A stretch of DNA of 64,000 nt from Shewanella xiamenensis (GCF_014647135.1 NZ_BMOP01000012.1:74493-138492), one strand, 5' to 3'; shown: positions 1-9,142, counted from the stretch's first letter. Numbers and translations are program-made. Notes: generated by a model not told the origin, from the sequence alone.

Positions 1-810
1 CTCAGCTGGCAATTGGGCTGTCGCACAATTGCCAAGGGAGGCAGGAAATAACATGCCCCGTAGCTTGGGACGGCCCAATTTGTGGTAGGCATTGCCGGCG
101 ATGAGCACGCTGTTTGCCTTAACCGTTCCTTTTGGCGTGACCACGGTTGCAAGCTCTCCTTGCTGAATATCCAGCACCTGCGAATGTTCAAAAATCTGCG
201 CGCCTAATGAGGCCGCGGCTCGCGCCTCACCAAGGCATAGATTTACCGAATGCAGATGCATATTGCGCCGATTGACTAAACCGCCGTGGTACAAGGGCGA
301 GGCTAAATAGGTGGGCATCTCCTGCTCAGGCACTAAGGTCATAAACTCCCCCATGCCACGGCGATTAGCCTCGTCGAACATTTGCTGTAACTCTGCCATA
401 TGTGCGGGGCGATAGGCCGTCTGGATATGACCAAATTTTAAATCACAATCAATGTTGTACTTCGCCACTCTACTTTTGATGATATCGTGCCCACGCCAGC
501 GAAGATCCCACACATAATCCTCGGCATCCTGACCAAGATGACGCCGTAATTGCTTGGTCATCGCTGCATCGCCAGATAGGCTTCCGGTCACTTGACCACC
601 ATTACGGCCAGTCGCGCCCCAAGCAATTTTATTTGCCTCTAGTAATGCGACCTTGTAGCCTTTTTCAGACAACTCAACCGCGGTTGCAACCCCAGTAAAC
701 CCGCCGCCGATAATGGCAACATCTACACGAAGATCACCTTCAAGTTCTGGATAATCAGACTCTTGCTTAATAGTGGCATTGTAATAAGAGGCGCAGCGTT
801 TGGCTGACAT
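1..810 (-). CDS. FAD-dependent oxidoreductase (DAO family), 3' end beyond window
   Basis: The reading frame is open from an ATG at 810 down to base 1, giving 270 residues of a protein that continues past the left edge. Near the N-terminus (about residues 28-36) is a dinucleotide-binding motif VAIIGGGFTG, followed by an acidic residue at the end of the second strand (LLEANKIAWGATGRNGGQ), the usual layout of glycine/D-amino-acid-oxidase-like flavoenzymes such as gamma-glutamylputrescine oxidase (PuuB/OrdL). These oxidise an amine or amino acid with FAD and release ammonia and peroxide. A ribosome site AAGGAA lies 5 bases before the ATG. No polyamine genes are visible in the window, so the substrate is open. 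Family call is firm; the substrate is inference. Confidence 0.85.
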   Translation of the reverse strand, partial: MSAKRCASYYNATIKQESDYPELEGDLRVDVAIIGGGFTGVATAVELSEKGYKVALLEANKIAWGATGRNGGQVTGSLSGDAAMTKQLRRHLGQDAEDYVWDLRWRGHDIIKSRVAKYNIDCDLKFGHIQTAYRPAHMAELQQMFDEANRRGMGEFMTLVPEQEMPTYLASPLYHGGLVNRRNMHLHSVNLCLGEARAAASLGAQIFEHSQVLDIQQGELATVVTPKGTVKANSVLIAGNAYHKLGRPKLRGMLFPASLGNCATAQLPAE

Positions 811-1125
811 AGGGTTTCCTTACACGATGTTATTATGATTTTTCGTTTAATATATTTTACAAACGTTCAGAATTTTTGAGTATAACGAAGCTATTATCAT
901 GGTCAACAGAAGAATGCCCCCTGACAGGGAAATAAGCGAGTTTGGCAAAACAGCTTAAGCCATTGGATTAACGAGGTTAGTGACTTAAGCTAGGCACCAC
1001 CCGCTAGGATGGTAATAGAATTGACCCTGCGTTATTGTCTCAAGGGTAATCGCCATCAGAAAGACGCATTTCACAAAGATTTATTTAACAATAACTTGTT
1101 TAACAATGACCTATCAGGAGAAACT
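811..1125. other. Divergent intergenic region
   Basis: About 315 bases between the leftward oxidoreductase and the rightward DUF938 gene. It is AT-rich and should hold both promoters. An in-frame extension of the DUF938 gene begins at 1009 but looks non-coding: it is Asn/Phe-rich with near-repeats (LFNNNLFNNDL) and has no ribosome site. I see no RNA gene or convincing operator. Confidence 0.5.
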
Positions 1126-1770
1126 ATGCCGCAGGATATACAACCTCAAACAACTGATGTTCTGCCCTTTTCTCAAGCCTGTGAAAATAATAAAGCGCCT
1201 ATTCTTGCGGTATTAAAAACCGCTTTTGCCAATACCAAACAAGTACTTGAAATCGGCAGCGGCACGGGACAACACGCCGTTTATTTTGCGGCGAATCTCC
1301 ATCAGCTTTTTTGGCAAACGAGCGATCAAGCGCAATATCTTGAGGGCATTAGTGCAAGATGTTTACAACAAGGTCATCAACTTGGCGTTCATAATCTTGG
1401 CTTACCTATTACACTTGATGTATCACTACCTTGGTCTATCAACGGCCCCCATATCGATGCAGTATTCAGCGCCAATACCTTACATATTATGAGTAAACCC
1501 AAGGTGGAAGCATTTTTTAATGGCTTAGGAGAGTATTTACCACAGCTCAACACCCTATGCCTGTACGGGCCTTTTAACTATCAAGGTCACTTTACCAGCG
1601 ACAGCAATCGGCGATTTGATGACTTATTAAAACAAAGAGATAGTGAAAGCGGCATTCGAGATGTTGAATGGATTGTCACCCTTGCCCAAGCCCAAAACTT
1701 AACCTTAGTCGAAGATATCGCCATGCCCGCCAACAATCGCTTACTGCATTTTAAACATTTATTGGCGTAA
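1126..1770 (+). CDS. DUF938 family SAM-dependent methyltransferase-like protein
   Basis: A 214-residue protein starting at ATG 1126, chosen because AGGAGA lies just upstream (1116-1121); the longer frame from 1009 has no such site. The glycine-rich motif VLEIGSGTGQHAVYFA (about residues 40-55) is motif I of class I SAM methyltransferases, and SANTLHIMSKPKVEAFF is typical of the DUF938 family. The family is widespread in proteobacteria, and its substrate is unknown. It stands alone between a divergent oxidase and a convergent diguanylate cyclase, so context gives no clue. Methyl transfer is inferred from the fold only. Confidence 0.85.
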   Translation: MPQDIQPQTTDVLPFSQACENNKAPILAVLKTAFANTKQVLEIGSGTGQHAVYFAANLHQLFWQTSDQAQYLEGISARCLQQGHQLGVHNLGLPITLDVSLPWSINGPHIDAVFSANTLHIMSKPKVEAFFNGLGEYLPQLNTLCLYGPFNYQGHFTSDSNRRFDDLLKQRDSESGIRDVEWIVTLAQAQNLTLVEDIAMPANNRLLHFKHLLA

Positions 1771-1884
1771 GGCGCTCAATCCTGAACCCAAGATTCGCAT
1801 CAGTGAAGCATAAGGATGCTGTGACTACTAACACTTAAACCATTATACATACGCCCTCAAACTATACTGATAATAAGCAACAAC

Positions 1885-2913
1885 TCAGCCCCGCACGCAA
1901 TTACGGCCATCGGATTTAGCTTCATACAGGGCTTTATCCGCTCTGCTAAACAAAGTTTCTGCATCATCGCCCTTTTGCAAAGAGGCTAAGCCAATCGACA
2001 CCGTAATGGCGCCCAATGAGAGTTTTTTATCTTTGCCTATGGCTAGGCGCCGCTCGGAAATCCGCTCCCTCAAAGTCTCGGCCACTTGCAGCGCATCATG
2101 AAAATGGGTATTAGGCAGCAACACCACAAATTCCTCACCGCCGTAACGGGCGACAAAGTCATCACCACGCACACATTGTTTTAAAGCCAGCGCAACATAA
2201 GCCAAGACTTTGTCGCCGATTTGATGCCCATAGGTGTCGTTAAATATCTTAAATCTGTCAATATCCACAAGTAATAAACTACAACGGGTTTGTTGTTCTT
2301 CCGCGCGGTGGATATGGTCTTGAATGGCAATTTCGTAAGCTCGGCGGTTATGTAACGAAGTCAATTGATCTGTCATTGCTGCCAGACTTAAATTTTCCAT
2401 TTCAGCTTTTAAGTTTTGTACTTCTTGTCCCATGGCATTGAGGCTCTGCTCCATGGCTTGGTTATTAACCAATAGGCTCTGCATTTCATCAAGCACCCCA
2501 TCGACTAATTGATTTAACGTATTCACATCGGGCGTTGATTGCAGTTGCAATCCAAAATCCGCCAAGGTGCTTGTAAATGCTTCCGTCCCTTGAGTTAACT
2601 GAGTAATTTTACTGATGAGAGAGTTAATCAGTATCTGAGTTTCTATCTGGACATTCTCAATGACTTCAGGGGACTTCTCTTGAATAAAATTCTTGTACAG
2701 ACTGGTATTCACTTCTTTGGTAAATACGACATTGTTAGCAAGAAAACCATCAATAGCACGATTTAGATCTAAGTTTGACTGAGCAAAATACTCATACCAA
2801 ACGGTGTAGTTTTCTGGCGTAACAGGTATATCGAGCGCAGACATTTGCGGTACAGCTAAACGTAAAATTTGAGCCGCTGAATCGAGCTCTTTATTTGCTG
2901 CAGGAAAAGACAT
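1885..2913 (-). CDS. Diguanylate cyclase (GGDEF domain)
   Basis: 342 residues, cytoplasmic, without membrane segments. The C-terminal half (about 178-342) is a GGDEF domain with an intact active-site motif GGEEF at 258-262, and the MTDQLTSLHNRRAYE entry motif at 180-194. An allosteric inhibitory-site motif RxxD (RGDD, 249-252) sits five residues before GGEEF, so product feedback is expected. It should make cyclic di-GMP from two GTP. The N-terminal ~170 residues are helical (PVTPENYTVWYEYFAQ, then a coiled-coil-like stretch) and match an uncharacterised sensory region seen in other Shewanella/Pseudomonas cyclases. The trigger is unknown. A stand-alone EAL protein at 16003 could oppose it, but that link is inference. 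Confidence 0.93.
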   Translation of the reverse strand: MSFPAANKELDSAAQILRLAVPQMSALDIPVTPENYTVWYEYFAQSNLDLNRAIDGFLANNVVFTKEVNTSLYKNFIQEKSPEVIENVQIETQILINSLISKITQLTQGTEAFTSTLADFGLQLQSTPDVNTLNQLVDGVLDEMQSLLVNNQAMEQSLNAMGQEVQNLKAEMENLSLAAMTDQLTSLHNRRAYEIAIQDHIHRAEEQQTRCSLLLVDIDRFKIFNDTYGHQIGDKVLAYVALALKQCVRGDDFVARYGGEEFVVLLPNTHFHDALQVAETLRERISERRLAIGKDKKLSLGAITVSIGLASLQKGDDAETLFSRADKALYEAKSDGRNCVRG

Positions 2914-3011
2914 GAATCATGCATCCATGAGTTGTTATAATTTTGTATAACTTAAGTTAACTCAACTGCTTCATTTTAGATACTGGGTAAAATGATTATT
3001 ATGATGGCGCG

Positions 3012-3041
3012 CAAAAACAAAAAGAGGATGTTGCCATCCTC
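3012..3041 (-). terminator. Rho-independent terminator of eptA
   Basis: GAGGATG (3024-3030) and CATCCTC (3035-3041) form a perfect 7-bp stem with a 4-base loop. Read leftward it is followed by a T-rich run (TTTTTGTTTTTG). It lies 31 bases past the eptA stop codon. Confidence 0.8.
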
Positions 3042-3072
3042 CTTTAATTTTTTATGTTATGCCAAAAGCGGC

Positions 3073-4698
3073 TCAACCTCGGCAGCGGGCAAAAATATCC
3101 AATTCAGGCTGATAAACCTGAGTTTGAACATTCATTAATCCCAATAGGCTATCGAACAAATTGTCATGGGAAAATCCCCCCTTTTCAGCTTCTTTAGCAA
3201 GACAAGCCATATTCAAGTGATTATCTTGACTAAAGTCCTCAGAAAACCAAGCCAGCATAGGAATACTCGTTTGCTCAATAGGCGCAATGCTATAAGGGGC
3301 GCCATGCAAGTACATGCCTTTCTCACCCAAAGACTCGCCATGATCGGAGAGATAAAACATGGCGGTATCAAATTTTTCTTGCTGCTGTTTAAGTTTATTG
3401 ACAACCTGACTAAGAATGTAATCGGTATATAAGATAGTGTTGTCGTAGGTATTCATTAACGCTTCAGCACTGCAATTTTGAATATCACTACGTGGGCAAT
3501 CCGGCGTAAATTTACGGTGCTCTGGCGGATAACGTAGATAATAGGTCGGCCCGTGACTGCCAATAATATGTAACGCAATCACGGTATCTTTTTGCTCGGC
3601 GTTAGCTAATGCTTCATCAAGTTTGTTCAACAAAACTTGATCAAAGCAATATTGACCGGAGCACAACTCAGGATCGCTCTTTAAATCGATAGTGATGTTC
3701 TCAACCTGATCGCACACGCCTTTACAACCCGAGTCATTATCAAACCATTGCACCTTAATCCCGCCATGATTCAGTACATCAACGGCCGTGTCTTGGGCAT
3801 AGGCACGGCGAGAATCGTAATCCTCACGTCCCATGCGGGAGAACATGCAAGGCAGCGATACTGCGGTTGCCGTACCACAAGAATGGGTATCCTTAAAGAC
3901 CAGTAATCCTTGCCCCTGAGTATGGGTGTTAGTCGGTTTATCATAACCATAGTATTGATAGTTCATCGAACGAGCCGTTTCCCCAACCACCAGCACTAAT
4001 AAATTGGGCTTACCGTTGGCATTGGGACTGACATTTTTTGCATCCAAGCCAAGCTGTTCATATTTGATTGGTGTTTGTAGGTAATGCACATTGATGTACT
4101 TAGCCGCCGCACCAATAAAATAGGTCGGCACGATATAACGCTTAATCTCATCATTATTGCGGCCAAAGGAAGCGTAGTCTTGGAAATAGAAGAAAGCGAT
4201 AATCCCAAGCCCTGCTAACATCGCCAGCATAAACAAAACTTTATGTAGCAACTCTTTGAAAAATGGCTTGTATTGAATATCAGCTTTGTAAATCAAATAG
4301 GCTGGCAAAATCCCCGTAAGCAGCATATTGAGTATGGAAGCAAAATTGACATACATCAGCGCTTCAGCGCTGTTGGTTTGAAAGGTGTTTTCAATCATGC
4401 CGTAATCAAACACGATATTGTATTTTAAGGCCGCAAAAAACACGCTAGATGATAATAAAGTGAGAATGATAAAAAAGGGCTTTAGCAGATACTTCACTGT
4501 AAACAGCGAAAACACAAAACTCAGCGCAAAGATCAAAAATAACGGCATACTGGCGATAAAAACCGGATCGACATCAGGTTGTTTTTCAATGCCTTTTTTG
4601 ATGATTTCAAACAGTGGGATATTAAAAACGCAAACGTAAAATACTGCGGTGATAAAAGTAAAACGATTCACGGTTAGGGTTTTAAATCTCGTCAGCAC
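3073..4698 (-). CDS. eptA: Lipid A phosphoethanolamine transferase
   Basis: 541 residues. Five hydrophobic segments in the first ~170 residues anchor it in the inner membrane; the remaining part is a periplasmic alkaline-phosphatase-fold domain. Hallmarks are VVGETAR (238-243; Glu240 is the expected zinc ligand), SCGTATAVSLPCMFS (273-287, with the nucleophilic Thr in CGTAT), LHIIGSHGPTYY and LSDHGESLGEKGMYLHG (zinc-binding Asp-His). Several Cys pairs typical of the family are present. It moves phosphoethanolamine from phosphatidylethanolamine to lipid A, lowering surface charge and sensitivity to cationic peptides such as polymyxin. No two-component regulator lies beside it. The gene is monocistronic, bounded by terminators on both sides. 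Confidence 0.93.
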   Translation of the reverse strand: MLTRFKTLTVNRFTFITAVFYVCVFNIPLFEIIKKGIEKQPDVDPVFIASMPLFLIFALSFVFSLFTVKYLLKPFFIILTLLSSSVFFAALKYNIVFDYGMIENTFQTNSAEALMYVNFASILNMLLTGILPAYLIYKADIQYKPFFKELLHKVLFMLAMLAGLGIIAFFYFQDYASFGRNNDEIKRYIVPTYFIGAAAKYINVHYLQTPIKYEQLGLDAKNVSPNANGKPNLLVLVVGETARSMNYQYYGYDKPTNTHTQGQGLLVFKDTHSCGTATAVSLPCMFSRMGREDYDSRRAYAQDTAVDVLNHGGIKVQWFDNDSGCKGVCDQVENITIDLKSDPELCSGQYCFDQVLLNKLDEALANAEQKDTVIALHIIGSHGPTYYLRYPPEHRKFTPDCPRSDIQNCSAEALMNTYDNTILYTDYILSQVVNKLKQQQEKFDTAMFYLSDHGESLGEKGMYLHGAPYSIAPIEQTSIPMLAWFSEDFSQDNHLNMACLAKEAEKGGFSHDNLFDSLLGLMNVQTQVYQPELDIFARCRG

Positions 4699-4846
4699 TG
4701 GTTATGGTCTCTCAAATCAATAGTGGGCCGAAGCTAACTTAGTTTTCTTAAGGCAATCTTATGCCCTACAATTTGCGTCATCTTAGCAAGTCGTCAGATT
4801 CTCCTCAATTAAATAATCTTTATAATTAACAAGTTATAATGCGGAT

Positions 4847-4886
4847 TAAAAAAACGGCCGAATCTGAAGGCATTCGACCGTTTTTG
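4847..4886. terminator. Bidirectional-looking terminator after the prolyl oligopeptidase gene
   Basis: ACGGCCGAAT (4854-4863) and ATTCGACCGT (4872-4881) pair with one C-A mismatch around an 8-base loop. There are A's on the left and T's on the right, so it can work in both directions. For the leftward gene ending at 4957 it is about 70 bases past the stop codon. Confidence 0.75.
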
Positions 4887-4956
4887 ACTCCCCAACCTAT
4901 AGGGACTTGCTCGGAACTAACCCCAGCTTGTTAATTTACTGCGGTAACAAGTGCGA

Positions 4957-7050
4957 TTATTTTAACTGCTGTAATAAGTAGGCAAACGCCATTGAATTTA
5001 GTTCCGCAGCTTGATTATTATCTGCAGCCCCAGCATGCCCACCTTCGATATTTTCATAGTAAAGCACATCAATCCCCATATCCTTCATCTTAGCCACCAT
5101 CTTACGGGCGTGCCCTGGATGTACCCTGTCGTCACGGGTTGAGGTGGTAAAAAACACCTTAGGATAATGCACGTCTTTATGTAGGTTATGGTATGGCGAG
5201 TAAGTTTTTATGTAGGCCCATTCCTCTGGAACATCAGGATTACCGTACTCCCCCATCCAACTTGCACCAGCGAGTAACTTATTGAAACGGTACATGTCGA
5301 GTAAAGGCACTTGGCAGACCACAGCATTGTAGAGATCGGGACGACGGGTAAAGGCGGCGCCCATCAACAAACCACCATTACTGCCGCCTTGAATACCTAA
5401 ATGCTTGCTCGAGGTGATCTTACGGGCGATCAAATCCTCAGCGATGGCCTCAAAGTCCTCGTAGGCCTTATGACGATTCTGCTTAAGTGCCGCTTGATGC
5501 CACGCAGGACCATACTCGCCGCCACCTCGGATATTGGCCAGTACATACACACCGCCCTGCTCTAACCAGTTTTTACCAATGGTAGCTGAATACGCTGGGC
5601 GAAGAGACACTTCAAATCCGCCATAACCATAAAGCAGTGTTGGATTGCTGCCATCGAGCTTAAGATTTTTTGCCATCACCACAAAATAAGGCACTTTGGT
5701 ACCATCCTTTGAGGTGGCAAAATATTGCTCGGTTTTAAATTTATCCGCCGCAAACTGCTGAGGCATACCTTTGATTTTTTGAGGTTTAAGCACCTTAGCA
5801 TTAACGGTATACAGGCTCGATGGCTCAAGGAAGCTAGTGTAATTAACAAAGAAATCATCACTGTCGCGCTCCATATCCATCACGGTTAGCGCACCATTGG
5901 CCTCAAAGGGAACTGGCGTGCTTTGCCATGCGCCTTTTTCATCTTGCTCGTAGCGAACCAGCTTGCTCTTCACGTTATCGAGCCAATTAACAAAAATCGC
6001 GCTCTTACTGAAACTTAGCTGTGCAATAGATGCTGTTGGGGTTGGGCTCACAAATTCAGTGAAGGAGGCTTTTTGGGCAATTAAATCGGCCACATTAGCG
6101 TACACGACAGCGCCTTGGCTGAATGTCGCTGCAGGCGTTGCTAAGTCACTCTTTAGCTCAAGAAACAACTTACCTTGGAAATAACCTTTAATCTCAGCAT
6201 CTTGTGGGATGGGTAGCTTAATCAGTTTGCCGTCTTGGTAAACATACTGCGTCGCGGTATAAAAAGTATGTGCTTCTGTGACAAGGCTGAGCGGGGTTTT
6301 ATCATCAAACATCACCCAACCCGATACCGCGACAGAGGTTTTATCGCCACTGAAAATGGTTTTTGCTTGCTCGAGCGGCGTACCACGTTGCCATAACTTA
6401 ACGACACGGGGGTAACCTGAGTCAGTCATACTTTGGCCATCGCCAAAATCGGTGCCGACAAATGCTTGGTCTTTATCTATCCAACTTAGGCTAGATTTCG
6501 CTTCTTTTAAAAAGAATGGCTTATCTTTTGCTGGCACAAAATCTTTGGTGGTTAAATCAAATTCACGCACTTCCACCGCATCGGCGCCGCCACGGGATAA
6601 AGACACAAAACAACGTTGATTATCGGGATATTGGCAATCAATGCTCTTAAATACCCAGTTAACCGATTCCGACTTACCTAAAGCATCGACATCAAGCACG
6701 GTTTCCCACTTGGGTTGCGCCTTTGTGTATTCTTCCATGGTCGTGCGGCGATAAATACCCCGGACATGGGTATCGTCCTTCCAAAAGTTATACAGCTTGT
6801 CGCCGATGTGTGTGGCGTAAGGAATACGCTCTTTGTCATTGAGGATAGCGAGGCTATTTGCAACTAAGGTATCAAACCCTTTGAAGGCTTTAATTTCGGC
6901 GGCTGAGGCGGCATTTTGGGTCTTAACCCATTCCATAGGCTTGGCGCCTTCAACCTCTTCAAGCCACATATACGGGTCTTCTTGCGCGTGAACTTGAGCA
7001 GTCATAGTGAGCACACATGCGATGCACCAAGGCAGTAATTTACGATTCAT
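4957..7050 (-). CDS. Secreted prolyl oligopeptidase family serine peptidase (S9A)
   Basis: 697 residues, close to the usual length of prolyl endopeptidases. A cleavable signal peptide (MNRKLLPWCIACVLTMTAQVHA, cleaved near residue 22) sends it to the periplasm or outside. Residues ~25-420 are the seven-blade propeller region, and the C-terminal alpha/beta hydrolase carries GIQGGSNGG with nucleophile Ser557, Asp641 in TRDDRVHPGHA, and His672 in NIEGGHAGAADN. It should cut short peptides after proline. The leader directly upstream contains a tandem 13-base repeat (see 7053-7106). The neighbouring genes are unrelated. Confidence 0.93.
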   Translation of the reverse strand: MNRKLLPWCIACVLTMTAQVHAQEDPYMWLEEVEGAKPMEWVKTQNAASAAEIKAFKGFDTLVANSLAILNDKERIPYATHIGDKLYNFWKDDTHVRGIYRRTTMEEYTKAQPKWETVLDVDALGKSESVNWVFKSIDCQYPDNQRCFVSLSRGGADAVEVREFDLTTKDFVPAKDKPFFLKEAKSSLSWIDKDQAFVGTDFGDGQSMTDSGYPRVVKLWQRGTPLEQAKTIFSGDKTSVAVSGWVMFDDKTPLSLVTEAHTFYTATQYVYQDGKLIKLPIPQDAEIKGYFQGKLFLELKSDLATPAATFSQGAVVYANVADLIAQKASFTEFVSPTPTASIAQLSFSKSAIFVNWLDNVKSKLVRYEQDEKGAWQSTPVPFEANGALTVMDMERDSDDFFVNYTSFLEPSSLYTVNAKVLKPQKIKGMPQQFAADKFKTEQYFATSKDGTKVPYFVVMAKNLKLDGSNPTLLYGYGGFEVSLRPAYSATIGKNWLEQGGVYVLANIRGGGEYGPAWHQAALKQNRHKAYEDFEAIAEDLIARKITSSKHLGIQGGSNGGLLMGAAFTRRPDLYNAVVCQVPLLDMYRFNKLLAGASWMGEYGNPDVPEEWAYIKTYSPYHNLHKDVHYPKVFFTTSTRDDRVHPGHARKMVAKMKDMGIDVLYYENIEGGHAGAADNNQAAELNSMAFAYLLQQLK

Positions 7051-7052
7051 GT

Positions 7053-7106
7053 TATTCCTTTTTAAACAGAGCCCTTAAACATAGTCCTTAAACAGAGCCC
7101 TTAAAT
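7053..7106 (-). repeat. Tandem 13-base repeat in the peptidase leader
   Basis: On the coding strand the untranslated leader reads as three consecutive copies of a 13-base unit (consensus GTTTAAGGRCTMT) and a fourth partial copy that runs into the ribosome site AAAAAGGA before ATG 7050. On the plus strand this appears as an 18-base direct repeat at 7062-7079 and 7088-7105. Each unit contains AAGG, so it partly mimics a ribosome site. Confidence 0.7.
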
Positions 7107-7252
7107 TGATTCCATCTTAATTTCTGCTCTACATTACCTTAATTGATTTTCAGTTCAACTTTTAATCCAACAAGAATGTAACAAAAGATAAGGTATTGTA
7201 ATCACGGATGATTAATCGAGAATGAATCGAAAATATTCAAGATGTTGTGTCA

Positions 7253-7280
7253 TAAAAAAAAGCGCCCATCGGGGCGCTTT
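7253..7280 (-). terminator. Terminator of the CDF-MarR operon
   Basis: AAAGCGCCC (7259-7267) pairs perfectly with GGGCGCTTT (7272-7280) across a 4-base loop. Leftward transcription then reads a run of eight T's. It lies 34 bases beyond the MarR stop codon. Confidence 0.88.
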
Positions 7281-7313
7281 AATCGTGACTTAATGAGCTA
7301 CATAAATGTGCAA

Positions 7314-7775
7314 TTAAAACTCTTGGTTCATCCGCGTCAGCAGACTCAACAGTAAGCTTCGCTCCTCTGCACTCATCTTAGCCGTGAGATCGGTCGTTAA
7401 TTGCAAATGCAGCGCATCATGTTCGAGGAACAGCGCCTGACCTTTCTCGGTAAGCTCGACCAGAATCGAGCGCCTATCGGTTTCGTGCGGGCGGCGCACA
7501 ACCCATTGGGATTCGACCATCTTATCGATTTGCACCGTAAGCGTGCCAGTCGTTACCCCAATTTTATCAGCAAGTTCCTTCATCCGCATCGCGCCGTGCA
7601 CTCCCAATAATTCAATGGTGTGAACCTGTGATAGGCTAAAACCCTTATCACGCACGATAGCATGCTCCCAAGATGATAATTTTTCATAAAACTCAATAAT
7701 CACATGGTTTAACGCCTGATCCGTGGAATGGACGGCCGAGGCTGATAGAGCATCATGCTGCGGTGCAACTGTCAT
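7314..7775 (-). CDS. MarR family transcriptional regulator
   Basis: 153 residues with a winged helix at about residues 50-115 (GAMRMKELADKIGVTTGTLTVQIDKMVESQWVVRRPHETDRRSILVELTEKG). The wing has the family signature DRRS. Its ATG overlaps the stop of the upstream exporter gene by one base (TAATG), so the two are translationally coupled. By analogy with other coupled exporter/MarR pairs it probably represses the pair and is released by the metal or another ligand of the exporter; this is inference. A candidate operator is the inverted repeat at 9094-9142. Confidence 0.9.
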   Translation of the reverse strand: MTVAPQHDALSASAVHSTDQALNHVIIEFYEKLSSWEHAIVRDKGFSLSQVHTIELLGVHGAMRMKELADKIGVTTGTLTVQIDKMVESQWVVRRPHETDRRSILVELTEKGQALFLEHDALHLQLTTDLTAKMSAEERSLLLSLLTRMNQEF

Positions 7776-9010
7776 TAGGCTTCCTTAGCGACACACTCAC
7801 GTTGACGACAAGTATGCAGCTCAATAGTAATATGGGATAACTCAGGGAACTTAGTCAGTAACTGATTAAAATAACTGGCTTCTTTCGGTGAGTGGGACAC
7901 TATGGATAACATAATAGCATGGTGATCGGCACTCACGCGCCAAATATGTAAATCGGCGACTTGGTGATCAGGCACCGCTTCAATGGTTTCGCGCACTTTA
8001 CGTTGTAGCGAGATATTTACCCCGCCGTCGAGCAAAATTGGACTCGTTTGCTGAATCAATCCCCATGACCAGCGGCTGATAATAATTGCCCCTACAATCC
8101 CCATAATCGGGTCGAGCCAGGTTAAGCCCATATATTTACCGAATAAGAGTGCGGCAATCGCCAGCACAGAGGTTAATGCATCGGCTAATACGTGAAAATA
8201 AGCCGCTCTCAGGTTGTGATCATGCCCTGAATGCCCATGGGAATGTCCATGTGCGTGGTTGTGTGAATGGTTATCATGGTCATGGTCATGGTCATGGTCA
8301 TGGTCATGGTCATGGTCATGGTCATGGTCATGGTCATGGTCATGGTCATGGTCATGGTCATGGTCATGGTCAGCAGCATGATGATCGTGCCCATGGCAGC
8401 AATGATTATCTTGATGAGCCTTATGGTCATCGTTCTCATCATCATGATCATGTGCGTGAGTGTTGCCATGAGAGTGACCGTGTGAATGCCCATGTGAATG
8501 TCCATGGTCGTGGGAGTGATGGTCTTTCAACAAAAACACGCTTAATACGTTCACACTTAATCCAATCAAGGCCACGAAAATGGCCTCATTAAAGTGAATA
8601 TTCTCAGGGTTTATCAAACGCATCCCTGATTCGATAAGCATGATAAGTGCAACCAGTCCTAAGGCGATGGCGCTGGTATAACCGCCAAGGACACTCACTT
8701 TACCGGTACCAAAGGCAAAGGTTGGATCATTGGCATGCTTACGGGCATAGGAATAGGCAAACAGCGTAATCATAAAGGCGGCGGCATGAGTGCCCATATG
8801 CCAACCATCGGCCAGCAATGCCATAGAGCCGTATATCGTGCCCGCCACAATCTCGGCCACCATAGTGATAACCGTTAAATACAGCACATAACGGGTATTT
8901 TTTTCGCCAGCAGTATTTTGTGTAGAGAATCCATGGGGATGTTGCCATTGGGCAATGGAGTGTCCAACGCCATGACTTGGCTGCGACATTGTTGAAGGGG
9001 TTATTTTCAT
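7775..9010 (-). CDS. dmeF: Cation diffusion facilitator (DmeF-like) metal exporter with expanded His-Asp loop
   Basis: 411 residues. TM1-4 (about 40-162) carry LLADGWHMGTHAAAF (Asp68, His71) in TM2, and TM5-6 (about 270-325) carry HVLADALTSV, the metal-site helices of CDF transporters. The order and sequence match the DmeF branch, which exports divalent cobalt, nickel or zinc in exchange for protons. Between TM4 and TM5 lies a loop of ~100 residues very rich in His, much longer than in ordinary CDFs; its centre is a run of ~16 His-Asp dipeptides encoded by a perfect hexanucleotide repeat (8275-8370). The C-terminal ~80 residues are the cytoplasmic ferredoxin-like domain (HIWRVSADHHAIMLSI). 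The first gene of a two-gene operon with MarR. The metal is not decided by sequence alone. Confidence 0.9.
   Translation of the reverse strand: MKITPSTMSQPSHGVGHSIAQWQHPHGFSTQNTAGEKNTRYVLYLTVITMVAEIVAGTIYGSMALLADGWHMGTHAAAFMITLFAYSYARKHANDPTFAFGTGKVSVLGGYTSAIALGLVALIMLIESGMRLINPENIHFNEAIFVALIGLSVNVLSVFLLKDHHSHDHGHSHGHSHGHSHGNTHAHDHDDENDDHKAHQDNHCCHGHDHHAADHDHDHDHDHDHDHDHDHDHDHDHDHDHDHDHDNHSHNHAHGHSHGHSGHDHNLRAAYFHVLADALTSVLAIAALLFGKYMGLTWLDPIMGIVGAIIISRWSWGLIQQTSPILLDGGVNISLQRKVRETIEAVPDHQVADLHIWRVSADHHAIMLSIVSHSPKEASYFNQLLTKFPELSHITIELHTCRQRECVAKEA
8275..8370. repeat. Perfect hexanucleotide microsatellite, 16 units of CATGGT
   Basis: Sixteen uninterrupted CATGGT units (96 bases) lie inside the exporter gene and encode alternating Asp-His on the minus strand. 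Because the unit is six bases, gain or loss of units keeps the frame and changes the length of the metal-binding loop by two residues at a time. Confidence 0.97.
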
Positions 9011-9093
9011 TATTCTTTCCTACGTTCCCTGCCCTTATCTGACCGATTTGGACAAAAGTACCTGTGGTGTTTGATGATGTCTGCCAACATTTT

Positions 9094-9142
9094 AGTTTGA
9101 AAATCAAAATATATAAATATCAAAATAATCATTTTTCAAACT
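9094..9142. promoter_or_regulatory. Candidate operator/promoter of the exporter-MarR operon
   Basis: AGTTTGAAAAT (9094-9104) and ATTTTCAAACT (9132-9142) are an exact 11-base inverted repeat around a very AT-rich centre, 84-132 bases upstream of the exporter ATG. The position and symmetry suit a MarR-type operator. Binding is inferred. Confidence 0.5.

Noticed and set aside
1009..1125. N-terminal extension of the DUF938 gene
   Set aside because: No ribosome site, Asn/Phe-rich near-repeats; the ATG at 1126 has AGGAGA.
8275..8370. Regular repeat as a CRISPR array
   Set aside because: Six-base units without spacers; it is a coding microsatellite.
8149..8592. 147-codon plus-strand frame rich in Gly-His
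   Set aside because: It is the shadow of the hexanucleotide repeat and His-rich loop of the exporter on the other strand.
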